Below, piece by piece: positions 35,301 through 50,300 of a stretch of DNA of 64,000 nt. The number at the start of each line of letters is the position of its first letter. The first letter of the stretch is position 1. Source of the stretch: Nemertoderma westbladi (Eukaryota; Xenacoelomorpha; Nemertodermatida; Nemertodermatidae). The stretch spans positions 19,682 to 83,681 of the forward strand of contig JAUCBJ010006746.1 of assembly GCA_032718475.1 (NCBI GenBank), written 5' to 3'. The notes under the pieces were generated by a model. It saw only the letters and a list, made by a program, of their open reading frames with translations. It was not told the DNA's origin and searched no databases. The position numbers were made by a program, and so were the translations under genes.

Positions 35301-38300
35301 GCTCCATGTAGCATCCTATTGTTACTTACTTAGCATCCCTAACAACGCTCTATGTAGCATCTTATTGTTACTTACTTAGCCTCCCTAACAACGCTCCATG
35401 TAGCATCCTATTGTTACTTACTTAGCATCCCTAACAACGCTCTATGTAGCATCTTATTGTTACTTACTTAGCCTCCCTAACAACGCTCCATGTAGCATCC
35501 TATTGTTACTTACTTAGCCTCCCTAACAACGCTTTCTGTAACATCCTATTGTTACTTACTTAGCATCCCTAACAACGCTCTATGTAGCATCTTATTGTTA
35601 CTTACTTAGCCTCCCTAACAACGCTCCATGTAGCATCCTATTGTTACTTACTTAGCATCCCTAACAACGCTCTATGTAGCATCTTATTGTTACTTACTTA
35701 GCCTCCCTAACAACGCTCCATGTAGCATCCTATTGTTACTTACTTAGCATCCCTAACAACGCTCTATGTAGCATCTTATTGTTACTTACTTAGCCTCCCT
35801 AACAACGCTCCATGTAGCATCCTATTGTTACTTACTTAGCATCCCTAACAACGCTCTATGTAGCATCTTATTGTTACTTACTTAGCCTCCCTAACAACGC
35901 TCCATGTAGCATCCTATTGTTACTTACTTAGCATCCCTAACAACGCTCTATGTAGCATCTTATTGTTACTTACTTAGCCTCCCTAACAACGCTCCATGTA
36001 GCATCCTATTGTTACTTACTTAGCCTCCCTAACAACGCTTTCTGTAACATCCTATTGTTACTTACTTAGCATCCCTAACAACGCTCTATGTAGCATCTTA
36101 TTGTTACTTACTTAGCCTCCCTAACAACGCTCCATGTAGCATCCTATTGTTACTTACTTAGCATCCCTAACAACGCTCTATGTAGCATCTTATTGTTACT
36201 TACTTAGCCTCCCTAACAACGCTCCATGTAGCATCCTATTGTTACTTACTTAGCATCCCTAACAACGCTCCATGTAGCATCCTATTGTTACTTACTTAGC
36301 CTCCCTAACAACGCTCCATGTAGCATCCTATTGTTACTTACTTAGCATCCCTAACAACGCTCTATGTAGCATCTTATTGTTACTTACTTAGCCTCCCTAA
36401 CAACGCTTTCTGTAACATCCTATTGTTACTTACTTAGCATCCCTAACAACGCTCTATGTAGCATCTTATTGTTACTTACTTAGCCTCCCTAACAACGCTC
36501 CATGTAGCATCCTATTGTTACTTACTTAGCCTCCCTAACAACGCTTTCTGTAACATCCTATTGTTACTTACTTAGCATCCCTAACAACGCTCTATGTAGC
36601 ATCTTATTGTTACTTACTTAGCCTCCCTAACAACGCTCCATGTAGCATCCTATTGTTACTTACTTAGCATCCCTAACAACGCTCTCTGTAGCATCCTATT
36701 GTTACTTACTTAGCATCCCTAACAACGCTCTATGTAGCATCTTATTGTTACTTACTTAGCATCCCTAACAACGCTCTATGTAGCATCTTATTGTTACTTA
36801 CTTAGCCTCCCTAACAACGCTCCATGTAGCATCCTATTGTTACTTACTTAGCATCCCTAACAACGCTTTCTGTAACATCCTATTGTTACTTACTTAGCAT
36901 CCCTAACAACGCTCTATGTAGCATCTTATTGTTACTTACTTAGCCTCCCTAACAACGCTCCATGTAGCATCCTATTGTTACTTACTTAGCATCCCTAACA
37001 ACGCTCTCTGTAGCATCCTATTGTTACTTACTTAGCATCCCTAACAACGCTCTATGTAGCATCTTATTGTTACTTACTTAGCATCCCTAACAACGCTCTA
37101 TGTAGCATCTTATTGTTACTTACTTAGCCTCCCTAACAACGCTCCATGTAGCATCCTATTGTTACTTACTTAGCATCCCTAACAACGCTTTCTGTAACAT
37201 CCTATTGTTACTTACTTAGCATCCCTAACAACGCTCTATGTAGCATCTTATTGTTACTTACTTAGCCTCCCTAACAACGCTCCATGTAGCATCCTATTGT
37301 TACTTACTTAGCATCCCTAACAACGCTCTCTGTAGCATCCTATTGTTACTTACTTAGCATCCCTAACAACGCTCTATGTAGCATCTTATTGTTACTTACT
37401 TAGCATCCCTAACAACGCTCTATGTAGCATCTTATTGTTACTTACTTAGCCTCCCTAACAACGCTCCATGTAGCATCCTATTGTTACTTACTTAGCATCC
37501 CTAACAACGCTCTATGTAGCATCTTATTGTTACTTACTTAGCCTCCCTAACAACGCTCCATGTAGCATCCTATTGTTACTTACTTAGCATCCCTAACAAC
37601 GCTCTATGTAGCATCTTATTGTTACTTACTTAGCCTCCCTAACAACGCTCCATGTAGCATCCTATTGTTACTTACTTAGCATCCCTAACAACGCTCTATG
37701 TAGCATCTTATTGTTACTTACTTAGCCTCCCTAACAACGCTCCATGTAGCATCCTATTGTTACTTACTTAGCATCCCTAACAACGCTCTATGTAGCATCT
37801 TATTGTTACTTACTTAGCCTCCCTAACAACGCTCCATGTAGCATCCTATTGTTACTTACTTAGCCTCCCTAACAACGCTCCATGTAGCATCCTATTGTTA
37901 CTTACTTAGCCTCCCTAACAACGCTCCATGTAGCATCCTATTGTTACTTACTTAGCATCCCTAACAACGCTCCATGTAGCATCTTATTGTTACTTACTTA
38001 GCCTCCCTAACAACGCTCCATGTAGCATCCTATTGTTACTTACTTAGCCTCCCTAACAACGCTCCATGTAGCATCCTATTGTTACTTACTTAGCATCCCT
38101 AACAACGCTCTATGTAGCATCTTATTGTTACTTACTTAGCCTCCCTAACAACGCTCCATGTAGCATCCTATTGTTACTTACTTAGCATCCCTAACAACGC
38201 TCTATGTAGCATCTTATTGTTACTTACTTAGCCTCCCTAACAACGCTCCATGTAGCATCCTATTGTTACTTACTTAGCCTCCCTAACAACGCTCCATGTA

Positions 38301-41300
38301 GCATCCTATTGTTACTTACTTAGCATCCCTAACAACGCTCTATGTAGCATCTTATTGTTACTTACTTAGCCTCCCTAACAACGCTCCATGTAGCATCCTA
38401 TTGTTACTTACTTAGCCTCCCTAACAACGCTCTATGTAGCATCCTATTGTTACTTACTTAGCCTCCCTAACAACGCTCCATGTAGCATCCTATTGTTACT
38501 TACTTAGCCTCCCTAACAACGCTCTATGTAGCATCCTATTGTTACTTACTTAGCCTCCCTAACAACGCTCCATGTAGCATCCTATTGTTACTTACTTAGC
38601 CTCCCTAACAACGCTCCTGTAGCATCCTATTGTTACTTACTTAGCCTCCCTAACAACGCTCCATGTAGCATCCTATTGTTACTTACTTAGCCTCCCTAAC
38701 AACGCTCCATGTAGCATCCTATTGTTACTTACTTAGCCTCCCTAACAACGCTCCATGTAGCATCCTATTGTTACTTACTTAGCCTCCCTAACAACGCTCT
38801 ATGTAGCATCCTATTGTTACTTACTTAGCCTCCCTAACAACGCTCCATGTAGCATCCTATTGTTACTTACTTAGCCTCCCTAACAACGCTCCATGTAGCA
38901 TCCCATTGTTACTTACTTAGCCTCCCTAACAACGCTCCATGTAGCATCCTATTGTTACTTACTTAGCCTCCCTAACAACGCTCACTGTAGCATCCTATTG
39001 TTACTTACTTAGCCTCCCTAACAACGCTCCATGTAACATCCTATTGTTACTTACTTAGCCTCCCTAACAACGCTCCATGTAGCAGCCTATTGTTACTTAC
39101 TTAGCCTCCCTAACAACGCTCTCTTTATCATCCTATTGTTACTTACTTAGCCTCCCTAACAACGCTCTCTGTATCATCCTATTGTTACTTACTTAGCCTC
39201 CCTCACAACGCTCTCTGTAACATCCTATTGTTACTTACTTAGCCTCCCTAACAACGCTCTCTGTAGCATCCTATTGTTACTTACTTAGCCTCCCTAACAA
39301 CGCTCCATGTAGCATCCTATTGTTACTTACTTAGCCTCCCTAACAACGCTCTCTGTAGCATCCTATTGTTACTTACTTAGCCTCCCTAACAACGCTCCAT
39401 GTAGCATCCTATTGTTACTTACTTAGCCTCCCTCACAACGCTCTCTGTAACATCCTATTGTTACTTACTTAGCCTCCCTAACAACGCTCTCTGTAGCATC
39501 CTATTGTTACTTACTTAGCCTCCCTAACAACGCTCCATGTAGCATCCTATTGTTACTTACTTAGCCTCCCTCACAACGCTCTCTGTAACATCCTATTGTT
39601 ACTTACTTAGCCTCCCTAACAACGCTCTCTGTAGCATCCTATTGTTACTTACTTAGCCTCCCTAACAACGCTCCATGTAGCATCCTATTGTTACTTACTT
39701 AGCCTCCCTAACAACGCTCCATGTAGCATCCTATTGTTACTTACTTAGCATCCCTAACAACGCTCTATGTAGCATCTTATTGTTACTTACTTAGCCTCCC
39801 TAACAACGCTCCATGTAGCATCCTATTGTTACTTACTTAGCATCCCTAACAACGCTCTATGTAGCATCTTATTGTTACTTACTTAGCCTCCCTAACAACG
39901 CTCCATGTAGCATCCTATTGTTACTTACTTAGCCTCCCTAACAACGCTCTATGTAGCATCCTATTGTTACTTACTTAGCCTCCCTAACAACGCTCCATGT
40001 AGCATCCTATTGTTACTTACTTAGCATCCCTAACAACGCTCTATGTAGCATCCTATTGTTACTTACTTAGCATCCCTAACAACGCTCTATGTAGCATCTT
40101 ATTGTTACTTACTTAGCCTCCCTAACAACGCTCCATGTAGCATCCTATTGTTACTTACTTAGCCTCCCTAACAACGCTCCATGTAGCATCCTATTGTCAC
40201 TTACTTAGCCTCCCTAACAACGCTCTCTGTAGCATCCTATTGTTACTTACTTAGCCTCCCTAACAACGCTCCATGTAGCATCCTATTGTTACTTACTTAG
40301 CCTCCCTAACAACGCTCTATGTAGCATCTTATTGTTACTTACTTAGCCTCCCTAACAACGCTCCATGTAGCATCCTATTGTTACTTACTTAGCCTCCCTA
40401 ACAACGCTCCATGTAGCATCCTATTGTTACTTACTTAGCCTCCCTAACAACGCTCTATGTAGCATCCTATTGTTACTTACTTAGCCTCCCTAACAACGCT
40501 CCATGTAGCATCTTATTGTTACTTACTTAGCCTCCCTAACAACGCTCCATGTAGCATCCTATTGTTACTTACTTAGCCTCCCTAACAACGCTCCATGTAG
40601 CATCCTATTGTTACTTACTTAGCCTCCCTAACAACGCTCCATGTAGCATCCTATTGTTACTTACTTAACCTCCCTAACAACGCTCCATGTAGCATCCTAT
40701 TGTTACTTACTTAGCCTCCCTAACAACGCTCTCTGTAGCATCCTATTGTTACTTACTTAGCCTCCCTAACAACGCTCTCATGTAGCATCCTATTGTTATT
40801 TACTTAGCCTCCCTAACAACGCTCCATGTAGCATCCCATTGTTACTTACTTAACCTCCCTAACAACGCTCTCTGTAGCATCCTATTGTTACTTACTTAGC
40901 CTCCCTAACAACGCTCTATGTAGCATCCTATTGTTACTTACTTAGCCTCCCTAACAACGCTCCATGTAGCATCCTATTGTTACTTACTTAGCATCCCTAA
41001 CAACGCTCCATGTAGCATCCTATTGTTACTTACTTAGCCTCCCTAACAACGCTCCATGTAGCATCCTATTGTTACTTACTTAGCCTCCCTAACAACGCTC
41101 CATGTAGCATCCTATTGTTACTTACTTAGCCTCCCTAACAACGCTCTCTGTAGCATCCTATTGTTACTTACTTAGCCTCCCTAACAACGCTCTCTGTAGC
41201 ATCCTATTGTTATTTACTTAGCCTCCCTAACAACGCTCCATGTAGCATCCTATTGTTACTTACTTAGCCTCCCTAACAACGCTCTCTGTAGCATCCTATT

Positions 41301-44300
41301 GTTACTTACTTAGCCTCCCTAACAACGCTCTCTGTATCATCCTATTGTTACTTACTTAGCCTCCCTAACAACGCTCCATGTAGCATCCTATTGTCACTTA
41401 CTTAGCCTCCCTAACAACGCTCTCTGTATCATCCTATTGTCACTTACTTAGCCTCCCTAACAACGCTCTCTGTATCATCCTATTGTTACTTACTTAGCCT
41501 CCCTAACAACGCTCTCTGTAGCATCCTATTGTTACTTACTTAGCCTCCCTAACAACGCTCCATGTAGCATCCTATTGTTACTTACTTAGCCTCCCTAACA
41601 ACGCTCTCTGTAGCATCCTATTGTTACTTACTTAGCCTCCCTAACAACGCTCTCTGTAGCATCCTATTGTTACTTACTTAGCCTCCCTAACAACGCTCTC
41701 ATGTAGCATCCTATTGTTACTTACTTAGCCTCCCTAACAACGCTCCATGTAGCATCCTATTGTTACTTACTTAGCCTCCCTAACAACGCTCTATGTAGCA
41801 TCCTATTGTTACTTACTTAGCCTCCCTAACAACGCTCCATGTAGCATCCTATTGTTACTTACTTAGCCTCCCTAACAACGCTCTATGTAGCATCCTATTG
41901 TTACTTACTTAGCCTCCCTAACAACGCTCCATGTAGCATCCTATTGTTACTTACTTAGCCTCCCTAACAACGCTCCATGTAGCATCCTATTGTTACTTAC
42001 TTAGCCTCCCTAACAACGCTCTCTGTAGCATCCTATTGTTACTTACTTAGCCTCCCTAACAACGCTCCATGTAGCATCCTATTGTTACTTACTTAGCCTC
42101 CCTAACAACGCTCTCTGTAGCATCCTATTGTTACTTACTTAGCCTCCCTAACAACGCTCCATGTAGCATCCTATTGTTACTTACTTAGCCTCCCTAACAA
42201 CGCTCTCTGTAGCATCCTATTGTTACTTACTTAGCCTCCCTAACAACGCTCCATGTAGCATCCTATTGTTACTTACTTAGCCTCCCTAACAACGCTCCAT
42301 GTAGCATCCTATTGTTACTTACTTAGCCTCCCTAACAACGCTCTCTGTATCATCCTATTGTTACTTACTTAGCCTCCCTAACAACGCTCTCTGTAGCATC
42401 CTATTGTTACTTACTTAGCCTCCCTAACAACGCTCCTGTAGCATCCTATTGTTACTTACTTAGCCTCCCTAACAACGCTCCATGTAGCATCCTATTGTTA
42501 CTTACTTAGCCTCCCTAACAACGCTCTCTGTAGCATCCTATTGTTACTTACTTAGCCTCCCTAACAACGCTCCATGTAGCATCCTATTGTTACTTACTTA
42601 GCCTCCCTAACAACGCTCTCTGTAGCATCCTATTGTTACTTACTTAGCCTCCCTAACAACGCTCCATGTAGCATCCTATTGTTACTTACTTAGCCTCCCT
42701 AACAACGCTCCATGTAGCATCCTATTGTTACTTACTTAGCCTCCCTAACAACGCTCTCTGTAGCATCCTATTGTTACTTACTTAGCCTCCCTAACAACGC
42801 TCCATGTAGCATCCTATTGTTACTTACTTAGCCTCCCTAACAACGCTCTATGTAGCATCCTATTGTTACTTACTTAGCCTCCCTAACAACGCTCCATGTA
42901 GCATCCTATTGTTACTTACTTAGCCTCCCTAACAACGCTCTATGTAGCATCCTATTGTTACTTACTTAGCCTCCCTAACAACGCTCCATGTAGCATCCTA
43001 TTGTTACTTACTTAGCCTCCCTAACAACGCTCCATGTAGCATCCTATTGTTACTTACTTAGCCTCCCTAACAACGCTCCATGTAGCATCCTATTGTTACT
43101 TACTTAGCCTCCCTAACAACGCTCCATGTAGCATCCTATTGTTACTTACTTAGCCTCCCTAACAACGCTCTCTGTAGCATCCTATTGTTACTTACTTAGC
43201 CTCCCTAACAACGCTCCATGTAGCATCCTATTGTTACTTACTTAGCCTCCCTAACAACGCTCCATGTAGCATCCTATTGTTACTTACTTAGCCTCCCTAA
43301 CAACGCTCCATGTAGCATCCTATTGTTACTTACTTAGCCTCCCTAACAACGCTCTATGTAGCATCCAATTGTTACTTACTTAGCCTCCCTAACAACGCTC
43401 CATGTAGCATCCTATTGTTACTTACTTAGCCTCCCTAACAACGCTCTATGTAGCATCCTATTGTTACTTACTTAGCCTCCCTAACAACGCTCCATGTAGC
43501 ATCCTATTGTTACTTACTTAGCATCCCTAACAACGCTCTATGTAGCATCTTATTGTTACTTACTTAGCCTCCCTAACAACGCTCCATGTAGCATCCTATT
43601 GTTACTTACTTAGCCTCCCTAACAACGCTCCATGTAGCATCCTATTGTTACTTATTTAGCCTCCCTAACAACGCTCCATGTATCATCCTATTGTTACTTA
43701 CTTAGCCTCCCTAACAACGCTCCATGTAGCATCCTATTGTTACTTACTTAACCTCCCTAACAACGCTCCATGTAGCATCCTATTGTTACTTACTTAGCAT
43801 CCCTAACAACGCTCTATGTAGCATCTTATTGTTACTTACTTAGCCTCCCTAACAACGCTCCATGTAGCATCCTATTGTTACTTACTTAGCATCCCTAACA
43901 ACGCTCTATGTAGCATCTTATTGTTACTTACTTAGCCTCCCTAACAACACCCCATGTAGCATCCTATTGTTATTTACTTAGCCTCCCTAACAACGCTCCA
44001 TGTAGCATCCCATTGTTACATACTTAGCCTCCCTAACAACGCTCTATGTAGCATCCTATTGTTACTTACTTAGCCTCCCTAACAACGCTCTCTGTATCAT
44101 CTTATTGTTACTTACTTAGCCTCCCTAACAACGCTCCATGTAGCATCCTATTGTCACTTACTTAGCCTCCCTAACAACGCTCTCTGTATCATCCTATTGT
44201 CACTTACTTAGCCTCCCTAACAACGCTCTCTGTATCATCCTATTGTTACTTACTTAGCCTCCCTAACAACGCTCTCTGTATCATCCTATTGTCACTTACT

Positions 44301-47300
44301 TAGCCTCCCTAACAACGCTCTCTGTAGCATCCTATTGTTACTTACTTAGCCTCCCTAACAACGCTCTCTGTAGCATCCTATTGTTATTTACTTAGCCTCC
44401 CTAACAACGCTCCCTGTAGCATCCTATTGTTACTTACTTAGCCTCCCTAACAACGCTCCATGTAGCATCCAATTGTTACGTACTTAGCCTCCCTAACAAC
44501 GCTCTCTGTATCATCTTATTGTTACTTACTTAGCCTCCCTAACAACGCTCCATGTAGCATCCTATTGTCACTTACTTAGCCTCCCTAACAACGCTCTCTG
44601 TATCATCCTATTGTCACTTACTTAGCCTCCCTAACAACGCTCTCTGTATCATCCTATTGTTACTTACTTAGCCTCCCTAACAACGCTCTCTGTATCATCC
44701 TATTGTCACTTACTTAGCCTCCCTAACAACGCTCCATGTAGCATCCTATTGTTACTTACTTAGCCTCCCTAACAACGCTCTCTGTATCATCCTATTGTCA
44801 CTTACTTAGCCTCCCTAACAACGCTTTCTGTAACATCCTATTGTTACTTACTTAGCCTCCCTAACAACGCTCTCTGTATCATCCTATTGTTACTTATTTA
44901 GCCTCCCTAACAACGCTCTCTTTATCATCCTATTGTTACTTACTTAGCCTCCCTAACAACGCTCTCTGTATCATGCTATTGTTACTTACTTAGCCTCCCT
45001 CACAACGCTCTCTGTAACATCCTATTGTTACTTACTTAGCCTCCCTAACAACGCTCTCTGTATCATCCTATTGTTACTTATTTAGCCTCCCTAACAACGC
45101 TCTCTTTATCATCCTATTGTCACTTACTTAGCCTCCCTAACAACGCTCCATGTAGCATCCTATTGTTACTTACTTAGCCTCCCTAACAACGCTCCATGTA
45201 GCATCCTATTGTTACTTACTTAGCCTCCCTAACAACGCTCTCTGTATCATCCTATTGTCACTTACTTAGCCTCCCTAACAACGCTTTCTGTAACATCCTA
45301 TTGTTACTTACTTAGCCTCCCTAACAACGCTCTCTGTATCATCCTATTGTTACTTACTTAGCCTCCCTAACAACGCTCTCTTTATCATCCTATTGTCACT
45401 TACTTAGCCTCCCTAACAACGCTCCATGTAGCATCCTATTGTTACTTACTTAGCCTCCCTAACAACGCTCCATGTAGCATCCTATTGTTACTTACTTAGC
45501 CTCCCTAACAACGCTCTCTGTATCATCCTATTGTCACTTACTTAGCCTCCCTAACAACGCTTTCTGTAACATCCTATTGTTACTTACTCAGCCTCCCTAA
45601 CAACGCTCTCTGTATCATCCTATTGTTACTTACTTAGCCTCCCTAACAACGCTCTCTGTATCATCCTATTGTCACTTACTTAGCCTCCCTAACAACGCTC
45701 CATGTAGCATCCTATTGTTACTTACTTAGCCTCCCTAACAACGCTCTCTGTATCATCCTATTGTCACTTACTTAGCCTCCCTAACAACGCTTTCTGTAAC
45801 ATCCTATTGTTACTTACTTAGCCTCCCTAACAACGCTCTCTGTATCATCCTATTGTTACTTATTTAGCCTCCCTAACAACGCTCTCTTTATCATCCTATT
45901 GTTACTTACTTAGCCTCCCTAACAACGCTCTCTGTATCATGCTATTGTTACTTACTTAGCCTCCCTCTCAACGCTCTCTGTAACATCCTATTGTTACTTA
46001 CTTAGCCTCCCTAACAACGCTCTCTGTAACATCCTATTGTTACTTACTTAGCCTCCCTAACAACGCTCCATGTAGCATCCTATTGTTACTTACTTAGCCT
46101 CCCTAACAACGCTCTCTGTAGCATCCTATTGTAACTTACTTAGCCTCCCTAACAACGCTCCATGTAGCATCCTATTGTTACTTACTTAGCCTCCCTAACA
46201 ACGCTCTCTGTATCATCCTATTGTTACTTATTTAGCCTCCCTAACAACGCTCTCTTTATCATCCTATTGTTACTTACTTAGCCTCCCTAACAACGCTCTC
46301 TGTATCATGCTATTGTTACTTACTTAGCCTCCCTAACAACGCTCCATGTAGCATCCTATTGTTACTTACTTAGCCTCCCTAACAACGCTCCATGTAGCAT
46401 CCTATTGTTACTTACTTAGCCTCCCTAACAACGCTCCCTGTAGCATCCTATTGTTACTTACTTAGCCTCCCTAACAACGCTCCATGTAGCATCCTATTGT
46501 TACTTACTTAGCCTCCCTAACAACGCTCCCTGTAGCATCCTATTGTTACTTACTTAGCCTCCCTAACAACGCTCCCTGTAGCATCCTATTGTTACTTACT
46601 TAGCCTCCCTAACAACGCTCTCTGTAGCATCCTATTGTTACTTACTTAGCCTCCCTAACAACGCTCTCTGTATCATCCTATTGTCACTTACTTAGCCTCC
46701 CTAACAACGCTCCCTGTAGCATCCTATTGTTACTTACTTAGCCTCCCTAACAACGCTCCCTGTAGCATCCTATTGTTACTTACTTAGCCTCCCTAACAAC
46801 GCTCCCTGTAGCATCCTATTGTTACTTACTTAGCCTCCCTAACAACGCTCTCTGTAGCATCCTATTGTTACTTACTTAGCCTCCCTAACAACGCTCCCTG
46901 TAGCATCCTATTGTTACTTACTTAGCCTCCCTAACAACGCTCCCTGTAGCATCCTATTGTTACTTACTTAGCCTCCCTAACAACGCTCCCTGTAGCATCC
47001 TATTGTTACTTACTTAGCCTCCCTAACAACGCTCTCTGTAGCATCCTATTGTTACTTACTTAGCCTCCCTAACAACGCTCCCTGTAGCATCCTATTGTTA
47101 CTTACTTAGCCTCCCTAACAACGCTCCCTGTAGCATCCTATTGTTACTTACTTAGCCTCCCTAACAACGCTCCCTGTAGCATCCTATTGTTACTTACTTA
47201 GCCTCCCTAACAACGCTCCATGTAGCATCCTATTGTTACTTACTTAGCCTCCCTAACAACGCTCCCTGTAGCATCCTATTGTTACTTACTTAGCCTCCCT

Positions 47301-50300
47301 AACAACGCTCCCTGTAGCATCCTATTGTTACTTACTTAGCCTCCCTAACAACGCTCTCTGTAGCATCCTATTGTTACTTACTTAGCCTCCCTAACAACGC
47401 TCTCTGTAGCATCCTATTGTCACTTACTTAGCCTCCCTAACAACGCTCCCTGTAGCATCCTATTGTTACTTACTTAGCCTCCCTAACAACGCTCCCTGTA
47501 GCATCCTATTGTTACTTACTTAGCCTCCCTAACAACGCTCCCTGTAGCATCCTATTGTTACTTACTTAGCCTCCCTAACAACGCTCCATGTAGCATCATA
47601 TTGTCACTTACTTAGCCTCCCTAACAACGCTCCATGTAGCATCCTATTGTTACTTACTTAGCCTCCCTAACAACGCTCCATGTAGCATCCTATTGTTACT
47701 TACTTAGCCTCCCTAACAACGCTCCCTGTAGCATCCTATTGTTACTTACTTAGCCTCCCTAACAACGCTCCATGTAGCATCCTATTGTTACTTACTTAGC
47801 CTCCCTAACAACGCTCCCTGTAGCATCCTATTGTTACTTACTTAGCCTCCCTAACAACGCTCCCTGTAGCATCCTATTGTTACTTACTTAGCCTCCCTAA
47901 CAACGCTCTCTGTAGCATCCTATTGTTACTTACTTAGCCTCCCTAACAACGCTCTCTGTATCATCCTATTGTCACTTACTTAGCCTCCCTAACAACGCTC
48001 CCTGTAGCATCCTATTGTTACTTACTTAGCCTCCCTAACAACGCTCCCTGTAGCATCCTATTGTTACTTACTTAGCCTCCCTAACAACGCTCCCTGTAGC
48101 ATCCTATTGTTACTTACTTAGCCTCCCTAACAACGCTCTCTGTAGCATCCTATTGTTACTTACTTAGCCTCCCTAACAACGCTCCCTGTAGCATCCTATT
48201 GTTACTTACTTAGCCTCCCTAACAACGCTCCCTGTAGCATCCTATTGTTACTTACTTAGCCTCCCTAACAACGCTCCCTGTAGCATCCTATTGTTACTTA
48301 CTTAGCCTCCCTAACAACGCTCTCTGTAGCATCCTATTGTTACTTACTTAGCCTCCCTAACAACGCTCCCTGTAGCATCCTATTGTTACTTACTTAGCCT
48401 CCCTAACAACGCTCCCTGTAGCATCCTATTGTTACTTACTTAGCCTCCCTAACAACGCTCCCTGTAGCATCCTATTGTTACTTACTTAGCCTCCCTAACA
48501 ACGCTCCATGTAGCATCCTATTGTTACTTACTTAGCCTCCCTAACAACGCTCCCTGTAGCATCCTATTGTTACTTACTTAGCCTCCCTAACAACGCTCCC
48601 TGTAGCATCCTATTGTTACTTACTTAGCCTCCCTAACAACGCTCTCTGTAGCATCCTATTGTTACTTACTTAGCCTCCCTAACAACGCTCTCTGTATCAT
48701 CCTATTGTCACTTACTTAGCCTCCCTAACAACGCTCCCTGTAGCATCCTATTGTTACTTACTTAGCCTCCCTAACAACGCTCCCTGTAGCATCCTATTGT
48801 TACTTACTTAGCCTCCCTAACAACGCTCCCTGTAGCATCCTATTGTTACTTACTTAGCCTCCCTAACAACGCTCCATGTAGCATCATATTGTCACTTACT
48901 TAGCCTCCCTAACAACGCTCTCTGTAGCATCCTATTGTTAATTACTTAGCCTCCCTAACAACGCTCCCTGTAGCATCCTATTGTTACTTACTTAGCCTCC
49001 CTAACAACGCTCCATGTAGCATCATATTGTCACTTACTTAGCCTCCCTAACAACGCTCTCTGTAGCATCCCATTGTTACTTACTTAGCCTCCCTAACAAC
49101 GCTCCCTGTAGCATCCTATTGTTACTTACTTAGCCTCCCTAACAACGCTCCCTGTAGCATCATATTGTTACTTACTTAGCCTCCCTAACAACGCTCCCTG
49201 TAGCATCCTATTGTTACTTACTTAGCCTCCCTAACAACGCTCCATGTAGCATCATATTGTCACTTACTTAGCCTCCCTAACAACGCTCTCTGTAGCATCC
49301 TATTGTTACTTACTTAGCCTCCCTAACAACGCTCCCTGTAGCATCCTATTGTTACTTACTTAGCCTCCCTAACAACGCTCCATGTAGCATCATATTGTCA
49401 CTTACTTAGCCTCCCTAACAACGCTCTCTGTAGCATCCCATTGTTACTTACTTAGCCTCCCTAACAACGCTCCCTGTAGCATCCTATTGTTACTTACTTA
49501 GCCTCCCTAACAACGCTCTCTGTATCATGCTATTGTTACTTACTTAGCCTCCCTCACAACGCTCTCTGTAACATCCTATTGTTACTTACTTAGCCTCCCT
49601 AACAACGCTCTCTGTATCATCCTATTGTTACTTATTTAGCCTCCCTAACAACGCTCTCTTTATCATCCTATTGTTACTTACTTAGCCTCCCTAACAACGC
49701 TCCCTGTAGCATCCTATTGTTACTTACTTAGCCTCCCTAACAACGCTCTCTGTAGCATCCTATTGTTACTTACTTAGCCTCCCTAACAACGCTCTCTGTA
49801 TCATCCTATTGTCACTTACTTAGCCTCCCTAACAACGCTCCCTGTAGCATCCTATTGTTACTTACTTAGCCTCCCTAACAACGCTCCCTGTAGCATCCTA
49901 TTGTTACTTACTTAGCCTCCCTAACAACGCTCCCTGTAGCATCCTATTGTTACTTACTTAGCCTCCCTAACAACGCTCTCTGTAGCATCCTATTGTTACT
50001 TACTTAGCCTCCCTAACAACGCTCTCTGTATCATCCTATTGTCACTTACTTAGCCTCCCTAACAACGCTTTCTGTAACATCCTATTGTTACTTACTTAGC
50101 CTCCCTAACAACGCTCTCTGTATCATCCTATTGTTACTTATTTAGCCTCCCTAACAACGCTCTCTTTATCATCCTATTGTCACTTACTTAGCCTCCCTAA
50201 CAACGCTTTCTGTAACATCCTATTGTTACTTACTTAGCCTCCCTAACAACGCTCTCTGTATCATCCTATTGTTACTTATTTAGCCTCCCTAACAACGCTC

